From Bacillota bacterium (lineage in GTDB: Bacteria > Bacillota > Clostridia > Lachnospirales > Lachnospiraceae), in NCBI GenBank assembly GCA_023434365.1, contig JAEYSV010000055.1, forward strand, positions 1-64,000: a stretch of DNA of 64,000 nucleotides, written 5' to 3'. The notes beneath the pieces were generated by a model. It was not told the DNA's origin, made no database searches, and worked only from the letters and a program-made list of their open reading frames with translations. How positions within the stretch are numbered: the first letter of the stretch is position 1; every line of letters starts with the position of its first letter. Below are positions 53,998 to 63,738 of the stretch, one piece after another. A program made the translations under genes and the position numbers.

Positions 53998-54642
53998 TTA
54001 TATATAATCTAGAACATTAATGATATCTTCAATTACAGCTACCGGAGAATAGGTCGTAAATTCATCTTTGGTTGTAGTGCCAGTAGTTACCGCAAGAAAA
54101 GGAGTATTGGCTGCCTGCGCTGTCTTGGCATCAACCAGACTATCACCTACATAAAGGACCTCTGATGCAAGTACACCCATTTGCTCTAAGGCAATGAGGG
54201 TTCCTTCTGGGTCTGGTTTGTGTTTAGTAACGTTATCTCCCCCAATAATCAGCTTAATGGTATGAAGAAGCTTATATTCTGTCATTGTTTCAATGATACG
54301 TTGTCTTCGTTTGGTTGTTACAATTCCAATCAGGTAACCGTTATTATGTAATGCTTCAAAAAGTTCAATGACATTTGGAAACAATACTGTGTTAGGTGTC
54401 ATAATTGAAGGGGCTTTATCAAGATATAACTTGGTAAAAAGCATAGCATTTTCACTACTTTCGTCACCAGTTAGTCTAAGATACATTTCTTCCAGGGTCA
54501 TGCCGATATAGCGGCATATCTCAGATTTGGGAGCGCGTGGAATGTTCATAACATCAAAAGCATGATGAAAACACTGTACAATACCTTGGGTTGCATCGGC
54601 TAGTGTATAATCAAAATCAAATATTAGTCCTTTATATTGCAT
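53998..54642 (-). CDS. HAD-superfamily phosphatase (phosphoglycolate phosphatase-like)
   Basis: A 214-residue HAD hydrolase. Motif I is LIFDFDYTLADA with the nucleophile and helper Asp, motif II IGIVTTKRRQ, motif III with the Lys of NVTKHKPDPEG, and motif IV VLYVGDSLVDAKTA. The helical cap lies after motif I, as in Gph/PpaX/beta-phosphoglucomutase relatives. Substrate not decidable. The frame opens at 54675, but TAAGGAG before 54642 sets the start. Confidence 0.88.
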   Translation of the reverse strand: MQYKGLIFDFDYTLADATQGIVQCFHHAFDVMNIPRAPKSEICRYIGMTLEEMYLRLTGDESSENAMLFTKLYLDKAPSIMTPNTVLFPNVIELFEALHNNGYLIGIVTTKRRQRIIETMTEYKLLHTIKLIIGGDNVTKHKPDPEGTLIALEQMGVLASEVLYVGDSLVDAKTAQAANTPFLAVTTGTTTKDEFTTYSPVAVIEDIINVLDYI

Positions 54643-54774
54643 GATTAATCTCCTTACGAAAGGTTTATAAAACATAGATTATTATATTGGTAATGATAAG
54701 TTTCTTCTTATATAATAATAGCTAATACTACACAGTGTTGCAACCATAATAAAAATGGAGAAGAAGGGTCCTTA

Positions 54775-55506
54775 ATGAAGACAGAGTTACTAGGAAAAGA
54801 GATTTATTTGGTGCGGTCAATGAGAAAATCAATAGGAATTGAAATAAAAGCAGATGGTAGCATTGTTGTAAAAGCACCACGAGATGTTCCGATGAATATT
54901 CTAGAGCAAATTCTAAAAAAGAAAATGAACTGGATAGAAAGCAAACAGGATGAGATGATAAAGTATAGGGAAACTATCCCGGTAAGAAAGTATGAATCGG
55001 GAGAAGTGTTTTTGTTTCTTGGTAATCATGTTAAGGTATTATGGGAGGAATCTAAAGTAAGATCTATAAAGGGAATTCAATTTTCGTCGATCGATGAAAT
55101 AAATAAGAACAAATTGCTTCGCCTTGAGTTTCCCTCAGATATGGTCTTGTCAGCAGATAGAGCGAAAGATTTATTGGAAGCTGCTTACGTAAAACTCTCA
55201 CAAATCATTTTATATGAACGTGTTCAGTATTATATGCAGATTATGCAGGTGAAGCCAAATGAGGTGAGGATAAAAAATCAGAAAACAAGATGGGGTTCAT
55301 GCAGTAGCAAACGTAATATTAATCTTAATTATCGTTTGATTATGGCACCCTTAGAGGTCATTGATTATGTCGTAGTACATGAACTTAGTCATTTGATTGA
55401 GCTTAATCACAGCAAAGCGTTTTGGCAAAAGGTGAAAGAAGTATTACCTGATTATGAAGCACAAAAAAACTGGCTGAAACAAAATGGTAGTATGCTTACC
55501 CTGTAA
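54775..55506 (+). CDS. YgjP-type metallopeptidase (M48 family, DUF45)
   Basis: A 243-residue cytoplasmic protein. The zinc site is VVHELSHLIELNHSKAFW, an HExxH variant (HELSH) with a third His seven residues on. Upstream, RWGSCSSKRNINLNYRLIMAP is the conserved block of the family. Proteins of this kind are encoded in many bacteria, sometimes near restriction systems; their target is not known. It is divergent from the HAD gene and convergent with cysK. Confidence 0.9.
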   Translation: MKTELLGKEIYLVRSMRKSIGIEIKADGSIVVKAPRDVPMNILEQILKKKMNWIESKQDEMIKYRETIPVRKYESGEVFLFLGNHVKVLWEESKVRSIKGIQFSSIDEINKNKLLRLEFPSDMVLSADRAKDLLEAAYVKLSQIILYERVQYYMQIMQVKPNEVRIKNQKTRWGSCSSKRNINLNYRLIMAPLEVIDYVVVHELSHLIELNHSKAFWQKVKEVLPDYEAQKNWLKQNGSMLTL

Positions 55507-55527
55507 CAGCCAGTTTTAATAATTATC

Positions 55528-56445
55528 TTATAGAAGACCGGTACTAAAATAACGTTCCATACGATCAGCTAGTATAGTACCAACAACTTTATCTTTCCCG
55601 TATTTTTCTAATATGTATTTACTTGCCCAAACATTGGCACCTGAGCTGGTACCACATAAAAGCCCTTGAACTTTTGCAAGCTCTCTTGTAGTTTCAATGG
55701 CATCTTCATCGGTTACTTCGACAATATCATCGATCATACTGGTGTCTAAGACATCAGGAATAAATCCGTCGCCAATTCCTTGAATGCTATGTAGTCCTGG
55801 TTCGTGACCGAGTAAAGCACTAACATTCTTTGGCTCAACAGCGACGATTTTAATATTAGGATTTTGCGCCTTCAGATAGGAGCCAATTCCCTGGAGTGTA
55901 CCGGCACTACCCAGACCAGACACAAAGATATCAATGTTACCATTTAACTGGGAGTAAAGTTCTTTGCCAGTCGTTCCATAATGAATTGCTGGATTGGCAG
56001 GGTTTTTAAATTGCTGTGGCATAAAGTAATCTGGAGAACTATTTACTATTTCTTCAGCTTTTGCTACAGCGCCCCCAATACTTAATTCTTTTGGAGTTAA
56101 TACAAGTTCAGCGCCAAGTGCACGAATAATTTTCTTACGCTCCTCACTCATGTTCTCAGGCATGACTATAATAACGTGGTAACCTTTTCGTACGCCAACC
56201 AAAGATAATCCGATCCCTGTGTTACCTGAGGTTGGTTCTACTATTGTCATTCCTTTCTTTAAGATACCGTCTTTTTCCGCTTGTTCCACCATATTTAGTG
56301 CAACGCGGTCTTTAATGCTGCCTCCTGGATTTAAGAATTCTGCTTTGGCAAAGATATTCAATCCTGTAGTATCTTTCAGACTGATTAAGGGGGTATTGCC
56401 AATTAGTTTTAAAACATTGTCAGTATAGCTTGCATTGTTTGGCAT
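55528..56445 (-). CDS. cysK: Cysteine synthase A
   Basis: A 305-residue PLP enzyme making cysteine from O-acetylserine and sulfide. LIGNTPLISL begins the fold, the PLP Lys is in NPGGSIKDRVAL, the substrate loop is TSGNTGIGLS, and VSGLGSAGTLQGIG is the phosphate-binding loop with a small variation from the usual GTGGT. The frame opens with TTG at 56463, but GAAGGAGAG precedes the ATG at 56445. It lies 58 bases after the AraC/GH39 gene on the same strand without a visible terminator. Confidence 0.92.
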   Translation of the reverse strand: MPNNASYTDNVLKLIGNTPLISLKDTTGLNIFAKAEFLNPGGSIKDRVALNMVEQAEKDGILKKGMTIVEPTSGNTGIGLSLVGVRKGYHVIIVMPENMSEERKKIIRALGAELVLTPKELSIGGAVAKAEEIVNSSPDYFMPQQFKNPANPAIHYGTTGKELYSQLNGNIDIFVSGLGSAGTLQGIGSYLKAQNPNIKIVAVEPKNVSALLGHEPGLHSIQGIGDGFIPDVLDTSMIDDIVEVTDEDAIETTRELAKVQGLLCGTSSGANVWASKYILEKYGKDKVVGTILADRMERYFSTGLL

Positions 56446-56503
56446 AGCATTTCTCTCCTTCAATTACTTTAATATGTTGACGCTAAAAGTCTTTTTGACA
56501 ACA

Positions 56504-59017
56504 TTATTCAATGTTTCTTTGATACGTTAATTTCATGAGACGGATTTCATGTGGTTTAAGTTTTACAAAATACTGCATCCGTTCATTCTCTACAGTAATC
56601 ACACGCTTTTTAAGTAAAGGTTTGCTTCTTCCTTTGATAATCTCGATTTCATCGTTTGATTCTAGCGGTAATGCTCCTGATTGAACCCATTCATCAAATG
56701 CTGAACCATAATCTCTGTTAACAATGCGTTCGGATAGAACATACGAGCCATTTTGCAGACCAGACAAAGAAAAATCCAACTGCCTGGTGACTGGATCGAC
56801 AAATGCATTATAACGATCAATATGTGTTGTATGGAAAAGAAGACCCTTGGCATACATGGGTGATACTGGTATATAATTATACATCAATATGCAATAATTG
56901 TCATTGATGTCTTTTGTGACGATAAAGCCTTCTCCCTGCTCGACTAATATATTATATAGTTGATTCACGAAACATAATGCCCAGTAAGCTGGCTTTTTTA
57001 TCTGATGATTTGTAAACAGCCCTAATTCACCATGAAACTCATTGTTGTGACTTGGCAGTTCTTCAAGAGTGTCTGAGATACACCAATGTCCGATACATTC
57101 CACTGAGTCATAATTATCAATGAGATTTTTTACGATATAGGCACTTTTGTAGCAGGTATCATTTAGCCATTCGCGGTGTGAGGCTGTCGAGCTCCACTCA
57201 TCCAGATAAATAGGTTTTTGGGCGTATGGTGCTGTTAGCTGCTTGAATTTTTCTATTGTATGTTTTAGGAAATCAACATCCTCCGATAAAATAAGGTTAT
57301 CACTCTTTTGATCTTTTATTTTGGCGGGTGCATTAGCTTCATTAATTACTGAAGTATTCACTGTAATTACTGGAAAACAGTGTAATGTGTAGAAATCAGG
57401 AAAACAATCATTTGACTTTGCAAAATCCATATATCTACGGAACTCATTTTCATCCGGGTCAAAATATGCAAAGGAGGGGCTACCAAAGAGTATTTCGTTG
57501 TCACATGATTTAACACTGCGATAAGTCAATCGATACAAATGATGCATAATGTCTTCACTTTCAAAGGCAAAGGCCGAAGAATCGAATGGCACGTTCCAGA
57601 AAGTAAATAACCATTGCCTTACTTCTGTTAATCCATAACGATTGATAAAATGATTGACTAGGCCATTAATTAGGAAGCACCACTTTTCATCGGAGGAGGG
57701 CGCGCTAATAATAGATGGATTATGGAAAACGGTATTTGAACAGTCTTTTGCTAGTTTAGAGGGCATAAAGGATAGTTCTACCAGAGGTCGAAGTCGGATG
57801 GAAAGTAAAAAATCCATTATCTCATCAACATAGTGAAAGGTAAGATAGGGATTCCCATCCCCGTCTTCGTTATATAGTTGCATCGAATCATCTAGTAAAC
57901 CATGGAATTTAATATATTCATAACCGATTTCTTTTTGAATGGTGGTAATTTCATGTTGTATGTTTTTCAACATAATATCTTTTGCTTTGCCTACTGAAGT
58001 GCATGTTTTAAAGGTATGTCGTAGGCGTTTCTTTTTTTGCTGTAAATTAATTGAAAAACTATGTATTTCTTTTGTTGTAATGTTGGTGGCAGCTATCTCA
58101 TCCGAAGTAGGAGAGAGATATCTTCCAAGTTTATTTAAAAAACTATATTGTTCCGTGGTGAGATTACGATAGTGTTTATCTTTTTGTATGCTTTTCCTAG
58201 TTTTTGGCTGAGACTCTTTGCGATAATCCTTTGGAAGCATTCCGTATGCCTTCTTAAAACTGCTTACAAAATAGCGACTATTTGCAAACCCATTATTGAT
58301 TGCTATCTGTTCAATGTTTTGATCGGTACTGACCAAGTCATTTACCGCATGAAGTAATCGTATCTTAGTAAGATAATTGAAAAAGCTAATCCCCATGTTC
58401 TTCTCAAAAAAGTGTGATAAATAGGTTGGAGAGAGAAACTCTTTTTCAGCTATCATCTGTAATGTGATGTTATCGGCATAATTGGTTTGGAGGTATTCCG
58501 TGATATTTTTTAATCTTTGTACCGTTTTGCTATTTGACTGCCGATACTGCTCTTCTTTTGCTCGAAAATTCGTTATAAGTTCATTCATCAACTGATAGGC
58601 GAGTGCTACAATCTCGAGACTCTTATTGTTGCTTTTGTTATATTGTGTATATACTAGCTTTGCAATCAATCGTTTAAGATTATGAAAGCGATCTTTATCA
58701 CTATATAGTGCAGAATTACACTTAAAATAAGCAGGATAAGTGATATATTGACTAAAGCTATCCAGATTAAGTTTGATCGTGATAACAATAGAGTTGTTTC
58801 CTTTTATTTCGTGAGCTTCATTACTGTTAATTAAGATGATATCTTCTTCATTAAGATGTAATACTTCTAGTTCGCTTTTTACAGAAAGCCTTCCTTCTAA
58901 AACCATGATTAACTCAGTATAGTTGTGCCAGTGATTCCCTTGGTGTTGTGTCTTTTCAATCATAATTTCTATGGGTTCTTTGCCAGATATTGCAATCATA
59001 TCATGCGTGTTGTCCAT
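56504..59017 (-). CDS. AraC-family regulator fused to a GH39-like domain
   Basis: An 837-residue fusion. A cupin sensor (about 1-105, HWHNYTELIMVLEG) is followed by AraC helix-turn-helix pairs (about 190-290: ITLQMIAEKEFLSPTYLSHF and NGFANSRYFVSSFKKAYGML). From about 370 comes a GH39 beta-xylosidase-like barrel. At the acid/base position the usual WNEP reads WNVP (Val476), while the nucleophile region keeps Glu607 in IYLDEWSST. So it probably binds sugar without cleaving it and acts as a sensor. GAAGGAG precedes 59017. It is divergent from an Opp/Dpp-type importer, its likely target. Confidence 0.85.
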   Translation of the reverse strand: MDNTHDMIAISGKEPIEIMIEKTQHQGNHWHNYTELIMVLEGRLSVKSELEVLHLNEEDIILINSNEAHEIKGNNSIVITIKLNLDSFSQYITYPAYFKCNSALYSDKDRFHNLKRLIAKLVYTQYNKSNNKSLEIVALAYQLMNELITNFRAKEEQYRQSNSKTVQRLKNITEYLQTNYADNITLQMIAEKEFLSPTYLSHFFEKNMGISFFNYLTKIRLLHAVNDLVSTDQNIEQIAINNGFANSRYFVSSFKKAYGMLPKDYRKESQPKTRKSIQKDKHYRNLTTEQYSFLNKLGRYLSPTSDEIAATNITTKEIHSFSINLQQKKKRLRHTFKTCTSVGKAKDIMLKNIQHEITTIQKEIGYEYIKFHGLLDDSMQLYNEDGDGNPYLTFHYVDEIMDFLLSIRLRPLVELSFMPSKLAKDCSNTVFHNPSIISAPSSDEKWCFLINGLVNHFINRYGLTEVRQWLFTFWNVPFDSSAFAFESEDIMHHLYRLTYRSVKSCDNEILFGSPSFAYFDPDENEFRRYMDFAKSNDCFPDFYTLHCFPVITVNTSVINEANAPAKIKDQKSDNLILSEDVDFLKHTIEKFKQLTAPYAQKPIYLDEWSSTASHREWLNDTCYKSAYIVKNLIDNYDSVECIGHWCISDTLEELPSHNNEFHGELGLFTNHQIKKPAYWALCFVNQLYNILVEQGEGFIVTKDINDNYCILMYNYIPVSPMYAKGLLFHTTHIDRYNAFVDPVTRQLDFSLSGLQNGSYVLSERIVNRDYGSAFDEWVQSGALPLESNDEIEIIKGRSKPLLKKRVITVENERMQYFVKLKPHEIRLMKLTYQRNIE

Positions 59018-59152
59018 TGTGCATTCTCCTTCATAGTTGATTTTCACAAAAATATTACGGGAAAAGTACAAGTTATGTACAATATTACGTTTTCGCGTTA
59101 TCTATATAATAACACACTTTTAAAAAAAAGCAAAATAATGATTAAAATTAAG

Positions 59153-59223
59153 ACAAAATATGTGAAATAAGCATTGTTTTAAAATGGAAACAAAGTTAAA
59201 ATAGACAAAGAATACAAAATATG
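59153..59223 (+). promoter_or_regulatory. Direct repeat in the divergent control region
   Basis: ACAAAATATG occurs at 59153-59162 and 59214-59223. TTGACA stands at 59253-59258 with no good -10, so the importer promoter may need an activator such as the AraC/GH39 protein. The rest of 59018-59350 is AT-rich with nothing else clear. Confidence 0.35.
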
Positions 59224-59350
59224 ATACATAAAAAGTGGTGATTTTGCATAAGTTGACAGCGGTGATGTATTGTGTTTTGTTTAATTTGTTTAATGATGGA
59301 TAGGATTTCCCTATTCATTTCATTAATAAAATTTTAAGGGAGGATGTTCA

Positions 59351-61243
59351 ATGAAAAAAACAAACAAACTCATGGTGGTTCTACTTGTTATGGTTCTTAC
59401 TTTAATCCCAGCTTTAACAGGCTGCGGTAATAACAGTAGTGATACTGATGCAAGTGCTAAACCATCAAGTGCAGCTCCAGAATCAAAAGCGCCAGAAAGC
59501 GTTGCGCCAGAAACCACAACGCCAGAATCTGTTGCACCAGCATCTCCTACTCCAGAAGTAGTAGATCCTAACGCACCAGAACTTGCACGTAACGAAACTC
59601 TTTATACCAACGGTCAACAATGGGGTACTCCAAACGATTTCAACCCATTATCAAGTAACTCTAACTGTTGGGCAATCAATGCAGATGATGATGCAAGACC
59701 ATTAATGTATGAAACATTATATATGTGGAATCAAGTTGATGGTAAAATGTATCCATTATTAGCAGATGGTGATTATGTTCAAGATGGCAAAAAATTCACT
59801 ATCAAAATTAAAAAAGCTGCTAAATGGTCTGATGGAACTGCTTTAACAGCAAAAGACTGTGTATGGACTTATGAAGCTCATAAGAGATTAGAAACAGGTT
59901 CTGCAGCTATTTGGGATTATATCGAAAAGGTTGAAGCTACAGATGATTATACTTTTGTAATCACTGCTAAGGAAGATCCTTATAATCCTTTAAAGATTCT
60001 TGAAAACTTACCAAGATTATATGTATTACCAGAACACTACTTCAGTGCAAAAGAAACTGAATTAGGTAAAGATGATGTTAAAACTTTCAAGAATGATACT
60101 GATCCAGTTTACTCTGGAGCATATAAACCAATGTATTATTCTGAATCCAAAATCATCCTTCAAAGAGATGATAATTACTGGGGCCAGGACGCTTCCATGT
60201 GGGGCAAATTACCTGCACCTAAGTATATGGCACATAACATCTATTCAAGTAATGATGGTAACTTAATTTCTCTTAAAGATGGTAGTTGTGATGTTTCTCA
60301 GTCCTTCTTATCAGAAGTTTGGAAATTATGGGAAGACGGAGCAGACGTTTCTACTTACCTTGAAGAAAAACCTTATTACATGTGTGTAACAATGCCTATG
60401 GCAGTTATCAATACTACTAAAAAATATCTTTCCAGTAATGTAGTTCGTAAAGCAATCGCTATGGCTATTGACTACGAAGGAATTGCTAACAAAGCTATGA
60501 GTGGATATACTCCTCTTATGAGTGATGTTCCTCCATGTTTAATGAACCCAACTCAATCTGAAAGAGATTTAGTTGATATGGCTGCATTAAAAGATTTACA
60601 GTGGAGTGGCAAACAAATTGATGAAGCTAAAAAGATGTTAGACGATGCTAGTATCGTTGATAGTAACGGCGATGGCGTTCGTGAATTCGAAGGCACAGAA
60701 ATCGTATTTACAGTACAGTGTCCAAAAGGATGGACTGACTGGAATTCATCTCTTGAAATGGTAGCTGAAGCTGCTAATGCAATCGGTTTCAAATGTGATA
60801 CATTATGGACTGAAGCAACTGAGTGGACAACTAACATGCAGACTAATAACTTTGATATTATTATGAACTCCTACGCTGGTACTTCTGTATCCAACCCATG
60901 GACTCGTATTTATCAGATTATGTATAACTGCCAAGCTAAAGAAGGCGAAAATGCTTACTGGAACTTTGGTCGTTACAGCAACACAGAAGCAGATAAGTTA
61001 ATTGATAAGATTCCTACTTTAACTGACGCAGCTGAAATTAAAGCAGCTTACACTGAGTTAAATAAAATGTACTTAACTGACGTTCCTGCGATCGCTTTAA
61101 TGTACCGTCCAAGCTTATTCCACACTGTAAATGAATCAGTATGGACTGGATGGCCAACTGCTGATAATGGTGTTATTCCACCAACATGTGCAACAGATGG
61201 TTATGGTTTCGCAACTTTATTCGAATTAGAAGCTGCACAATAA
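59351..61243 (+). CDS. Family 5 ABC transporter substrate-binding lipoprotein
   Basis: A 630-residue peptide/oligosaccharide-type binding protein. The lipobox ALTGC has Cys25, followed by a Pro/Ala/Glu/Ser linker (about 30-75) of repeated PES/PET units. The family 5 domain is seen in WSDGTALTAKDCVWTYEAHK and AIAMAIDYEGIANKAM. AGGGAGGA precedes the ATG. Family 5 proteins bind peptides, nickel or, in anaerobic plant degraders, oligosaccharides; the GH39-like regulator beside it favours plant-derived sugars. The codons look biased as in a highly expressed gene. Confidence 0.9.
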   Translation: MKKTNKLMVVLLVMVLTLIPALTGCGNNSSDTDASAKPSSAAPESKAPESVAPETTTPESVAPASPTPEVVDPNAPELARNETLYTNGQQWGTPNDFNPLSSNSNCWAINADDDARPLMYETLYMWNQVDGKMYPLLADGDYVQDGKKFTIKIKKAAKWSDGTALTAKDCVWTYEAHKRLETGSAAIWDYIEKVEATDDYTFVITAKEDPYNPLKILENLPRLYVLPEHYFSAKETELGKDDVKTFKNDTDPVYSGAYKPMYYSESKIILQRDDNYWGQDASMWGKLPAPKYMAHNIYSSNDGNLISLKDGSCDVSQSFLSEVWKLWEDGADVSTYLEEKPYYMCVTMPMAVINTTKKYLSSNVVRKAIAMAIDYEGIANKAMSGYTPLMSDVPPCLMNPTQSERDLVDMAALKDLQWSGKQIDEAKKMLDDASIVDSNGDGVREFEGTEIVFTVQCPKGWTDWNSSLEMVAEAANAIGFKCDTLWTEATEWTTNMQTNNFDIIMNSYAGTSVSNPWTRIYQIMYNCQAKEGENAYWNFGRYSNTEADKLIDKIPTLTDAAEIKAAYTELNKMYLTDVPAIALMYRPSLFHTVNESVWTGWPTADNGVIPPTCATDGYGFATLFELEAAQ

Positions 61244-61282
61244 GCAGAATAATTTGAAGTTAGTATTAGATTAAAACAATTT

Positions 61283-61361
61283 AAGGGCTGTTGTATAATG
61301 ATAAATTGTATAACTTAGTAAGTTTAAGTTACGGCTTCTTCATTAACAATAGCCCTTTTTG
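61283..61361 (+). terminator. Hairpin between binding protein and permease
   Basis: AAGGGCTGTTGT pairs with ACAATAGCCCTT, then a T5 tail; an inner AACTTA/TAAGTT stem fills the loop. It probably lets only part of the transcripts continue to the permeases. Confidence 0.7.
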
Positions 61362-61432
61362 TGTAAAAAAGTGAAGTGAATGTAAAATTATAGATGCTTA
61401 TGTATGTATTTGGATGAAACGAGGTGAAGCTG

Positions 61433-62437
61433 TTGAAAGGCTATTTTAAGTATTTCTTAAGAAAATTAAGATGGTATCTTTTGACTCTTGTTGTAGCAGT
61501 AATGTTAAATTTCTTTCTGCCACGTATGGTTCCGGGAAACCCGATAGCGGCAATTACCAATAGTCAGGTAGTGGGTATGACAGATAAATCTGCAATTCAA
61601 GAGGTTATGATTAAGTACACCAAACAATTTGGTTTGGACAAATCAACACCAGAGCAGTTTGTATTATATGTTAAAAATCTGCTCAAGGGTGATATGGGTC
61701 AGTCTTTTATGCAATACCCAAAAACTGTTTCAAGTATTATTAGTGAAGGTGTGATGTGGACAATTGCCTTGCAATTACCAGCTATCTTGGTGGCTTGGTT
61801 TTTAGGTAATATACTCGGATGCGTAGCCGCCTATATGCGGGGCGTATTCGATAAAGCGATTCTCCCTGCCTTTCTATTTATAGGTAATATCCCTGCCTTT
61901 GGTATGGCTGTTATATTACTTGTAGTATTTTGTATTAATTTACAATGGTTCCCGTCTCAAGGTGGATATGCGTTTAATATGACTCCTCACTTGAGTTGGA
62001 AATTCTTTGCATCGGTAATTCAACATTATCAGATGCCATTCTGGTCGATCGTTTTAGTTACCATCGGTGGGCAGGCAATTGGTATGCGTTCTATGTCCAT
62101 CTACGAGCTGAATGCTGACTATGTACGTTATAGCCGTTTTTTAGGTATTAAAGATAGAGTTATTGTTCGCTATGTATTCCGTAATGCAATGTTACCACAG
62201 ATAACAGGTCTTGCGATGTCACTAGGTACAATGATTGGTGGCGCTTTGGTTGCGGAAGTAGTATTTTCCTATCCTGGATTAGGATCTAAAATTCTGGCCG
62301 GCATTACCGGTAAAGACTATCCGGTTATTTCAGGATGTACTTTAATCATAACGATTATGGTGCTACTAGCGAACTTTATAGTAGAAATTCTTTATGGTGT
62401 CTTTGATCCTCGTATTAAAGCCGCTCAGGAAGAATAG
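61433..62437 (+). CDS. ABC transporter permease (DppB/OppB-like)
   Basis: A 334-residue permease with six helices, family start FLPRMVPGNPIAAI, and coupling loop ELNADYVRYSRFLGIKDRVI. GAGGTG stands 6 bases before TTG at 61433, which is chosen over a GTG at 61424 lying inside that same site. It partners the second permease, 19 bases downstream. Confidence 0.9.
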   Translation: MKGYFKYFLRKLRWYLLTLVVAVMLNFFLPRMVPGNPIAAITNSQVVGMTDKSAIQEVMIKYTKQFGLDKSTPEQFVLYVKNLLKGDMGQSFMQYPKTVSSIISEGVMWTIALQLPAILVAWFLGNILGCVAAYMRGVFDKAILPAFLFIGNIPAFGMAVILLVVFCINLQWFPSQGGYAFNMTPHLSWKFFASVIQHYQMPFWSIVLVTIGGQAIGMRSMSIYELNADYVRYSRFLGIKDRVIVRYVFRNAMLPQITGLAMSLGTMIGGALVAEVVFSYPGLGSKILAGITGKDYPVISGCTLIITIMVLLANFIVEILYGVFDPRIKAAQEE

Positions 62438-62456
62438 AAGGGAGTGAGTTTCAGTT

Positions 62457-63728
62457 ATGAAAAATCAGTTAAAGACTGTATTTAAGAACCGCAAATTTAT
62501 GATTGGTTTTATCATTTTCATCATTATGTTACTTACTCCAATCATATATCCGTTATTTAATAATGCCGATCCTTTAGAAGGTGTAGGCGGTTTGTTCTAT
62601 AAACCAGGAACATATGTGAATATAGCTGAATCAATTGAAAAATATGCTTCTTCCTCCAATCCCTATCAGCTGAAGTATGATACAACTTCTGTTAAAGTTA
62701 CAAAGAATGTGACTCCAGAGGAAGAGACAGCAATGAGAGACTGGCTGATGAAGTTTGGTACAGATAAAATCAGCAATGCTGATGTAGAAGCCATTGAAGA
62801 AAAAGCTGACTTGATTAAAACCTGGCTAAAATACTATGACCGAAGCATTAAAATGCCCGGTGTAAAAAATGCTACAAAAAATATGTATAACCGTTTACAG
62901 AATAAACTTAAGAATATTCTTAATTCTACAGGGTACCTTGTAACACAGGAAAATGTAGAAACGGGTGAAGCTGATGAAGTTGCTAAAATCCGTATGGATC
63001 ACTATATTAATATTAAAGATATTGCAAACAGTAAAACATTTATATTAGGAACAGATAATTTTGGTAGAGATGTCTTAGTAGAATTAATAGCTGCAATTGG
63101 TACTTCAATTAAGGTTGGTTTTATTGCAGGTTCTATTGCTACATTGATAGGTCTGACGTTAGGTCTGCTGGCTGGTTATTTGGGTGGATTTGTCGATAAC
63201 TTTATCATTTTTATTACAAATCTATTCACTGTAATTCCTGGATTCATTATCTTGGTGTTGATTTCCTCCAGTATCGGGCAGGCTGCTCGTAGTATGGAGC
63301 TTGTAGCTTTTGTTATTGGTCTTACTTCCTGGCCGTGGACCACAAGGTCTGTTCGTGCACAGACAATTTCGTTACGTAACCGTGATCACGTTAATTTGTC
63401 TAAGTTATCAGGACATAGCTTATCAAGAATAATTATTACCGATATTCTTCCATACCTGGCTTCCTATGTTGTTATGGCATTTATTCTGCAGATATCATCA
63501 GGTATCTTGGCAGAAGCACAATTATCAATGTTAGGTATTGGACCAAGTGCTTCCAATGTTGCTACATTAGGTTCTATGATGAACTGGGCAACGCAGTACT
63601 CAGCTCCTGCACAAGGTGCATGGTGGGCGTATTATCCGATAATATTCTCGATAGCATTTATTTCGTTCTCGCTTAACTTTATGAATACTGGCTTAGACCA
63701 GGTATTCAATCCACAATTAAGAGATTAG
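62457..63728 (+). CDS. ABC transporter permease (DppC/OppC-like)
   Basis: A 423-residue permease. One helix at about 13-32 is followed by an unusually long external part (about 33-200), then FILGTDNFGRDVLVELIAAI, the hallmark of OppC, and five helices. The coupling loop is LRNRDHVNLSKLSGHSLSRI. GGGAGTG precedes the ATG. Typical OppC proteins are nearer 300 residues; the extra 120 lie outside the membrane. Confidence 0.9.
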   Translation: MKNQLKTVFKNRKFMIGFIIFIIMLLTPIIYPLFNNADPLEGVGGLFYKPGTYVNIAESIEKYASSSNPYQLKYDTTSVKVTKNVTPEEETAMRDWLMKFGTDKISNADVEAIEEKADLIKTWLKYYDRSIKMPGVKNATKNMYNRLQNKLKNILNSTGYLVTQENVETGEADEVAKIRMDHYINIKDIANSKTFILGTDNFGRDVLVELIAAIGTSIKVGFIAGSIATLIGLTLGLLAGYLGGFVDNFIIFITNLFTVIPGFIILVLISSSIGQAARSMELVAFVIGLTSWPWTTRSVRAQTISLRNRDHVNLSKLSGHSLSRIIITDILPYLASYVVMAFILQISSGILAEAQLSMLGIGPSASNVATLGSMMNWATQYSAPAQGAWWAYYPIIFSIAFISFSLNFMNTGLDQVFNPQLRD

Positions 63729-63738
63729 GAGGGTGACC

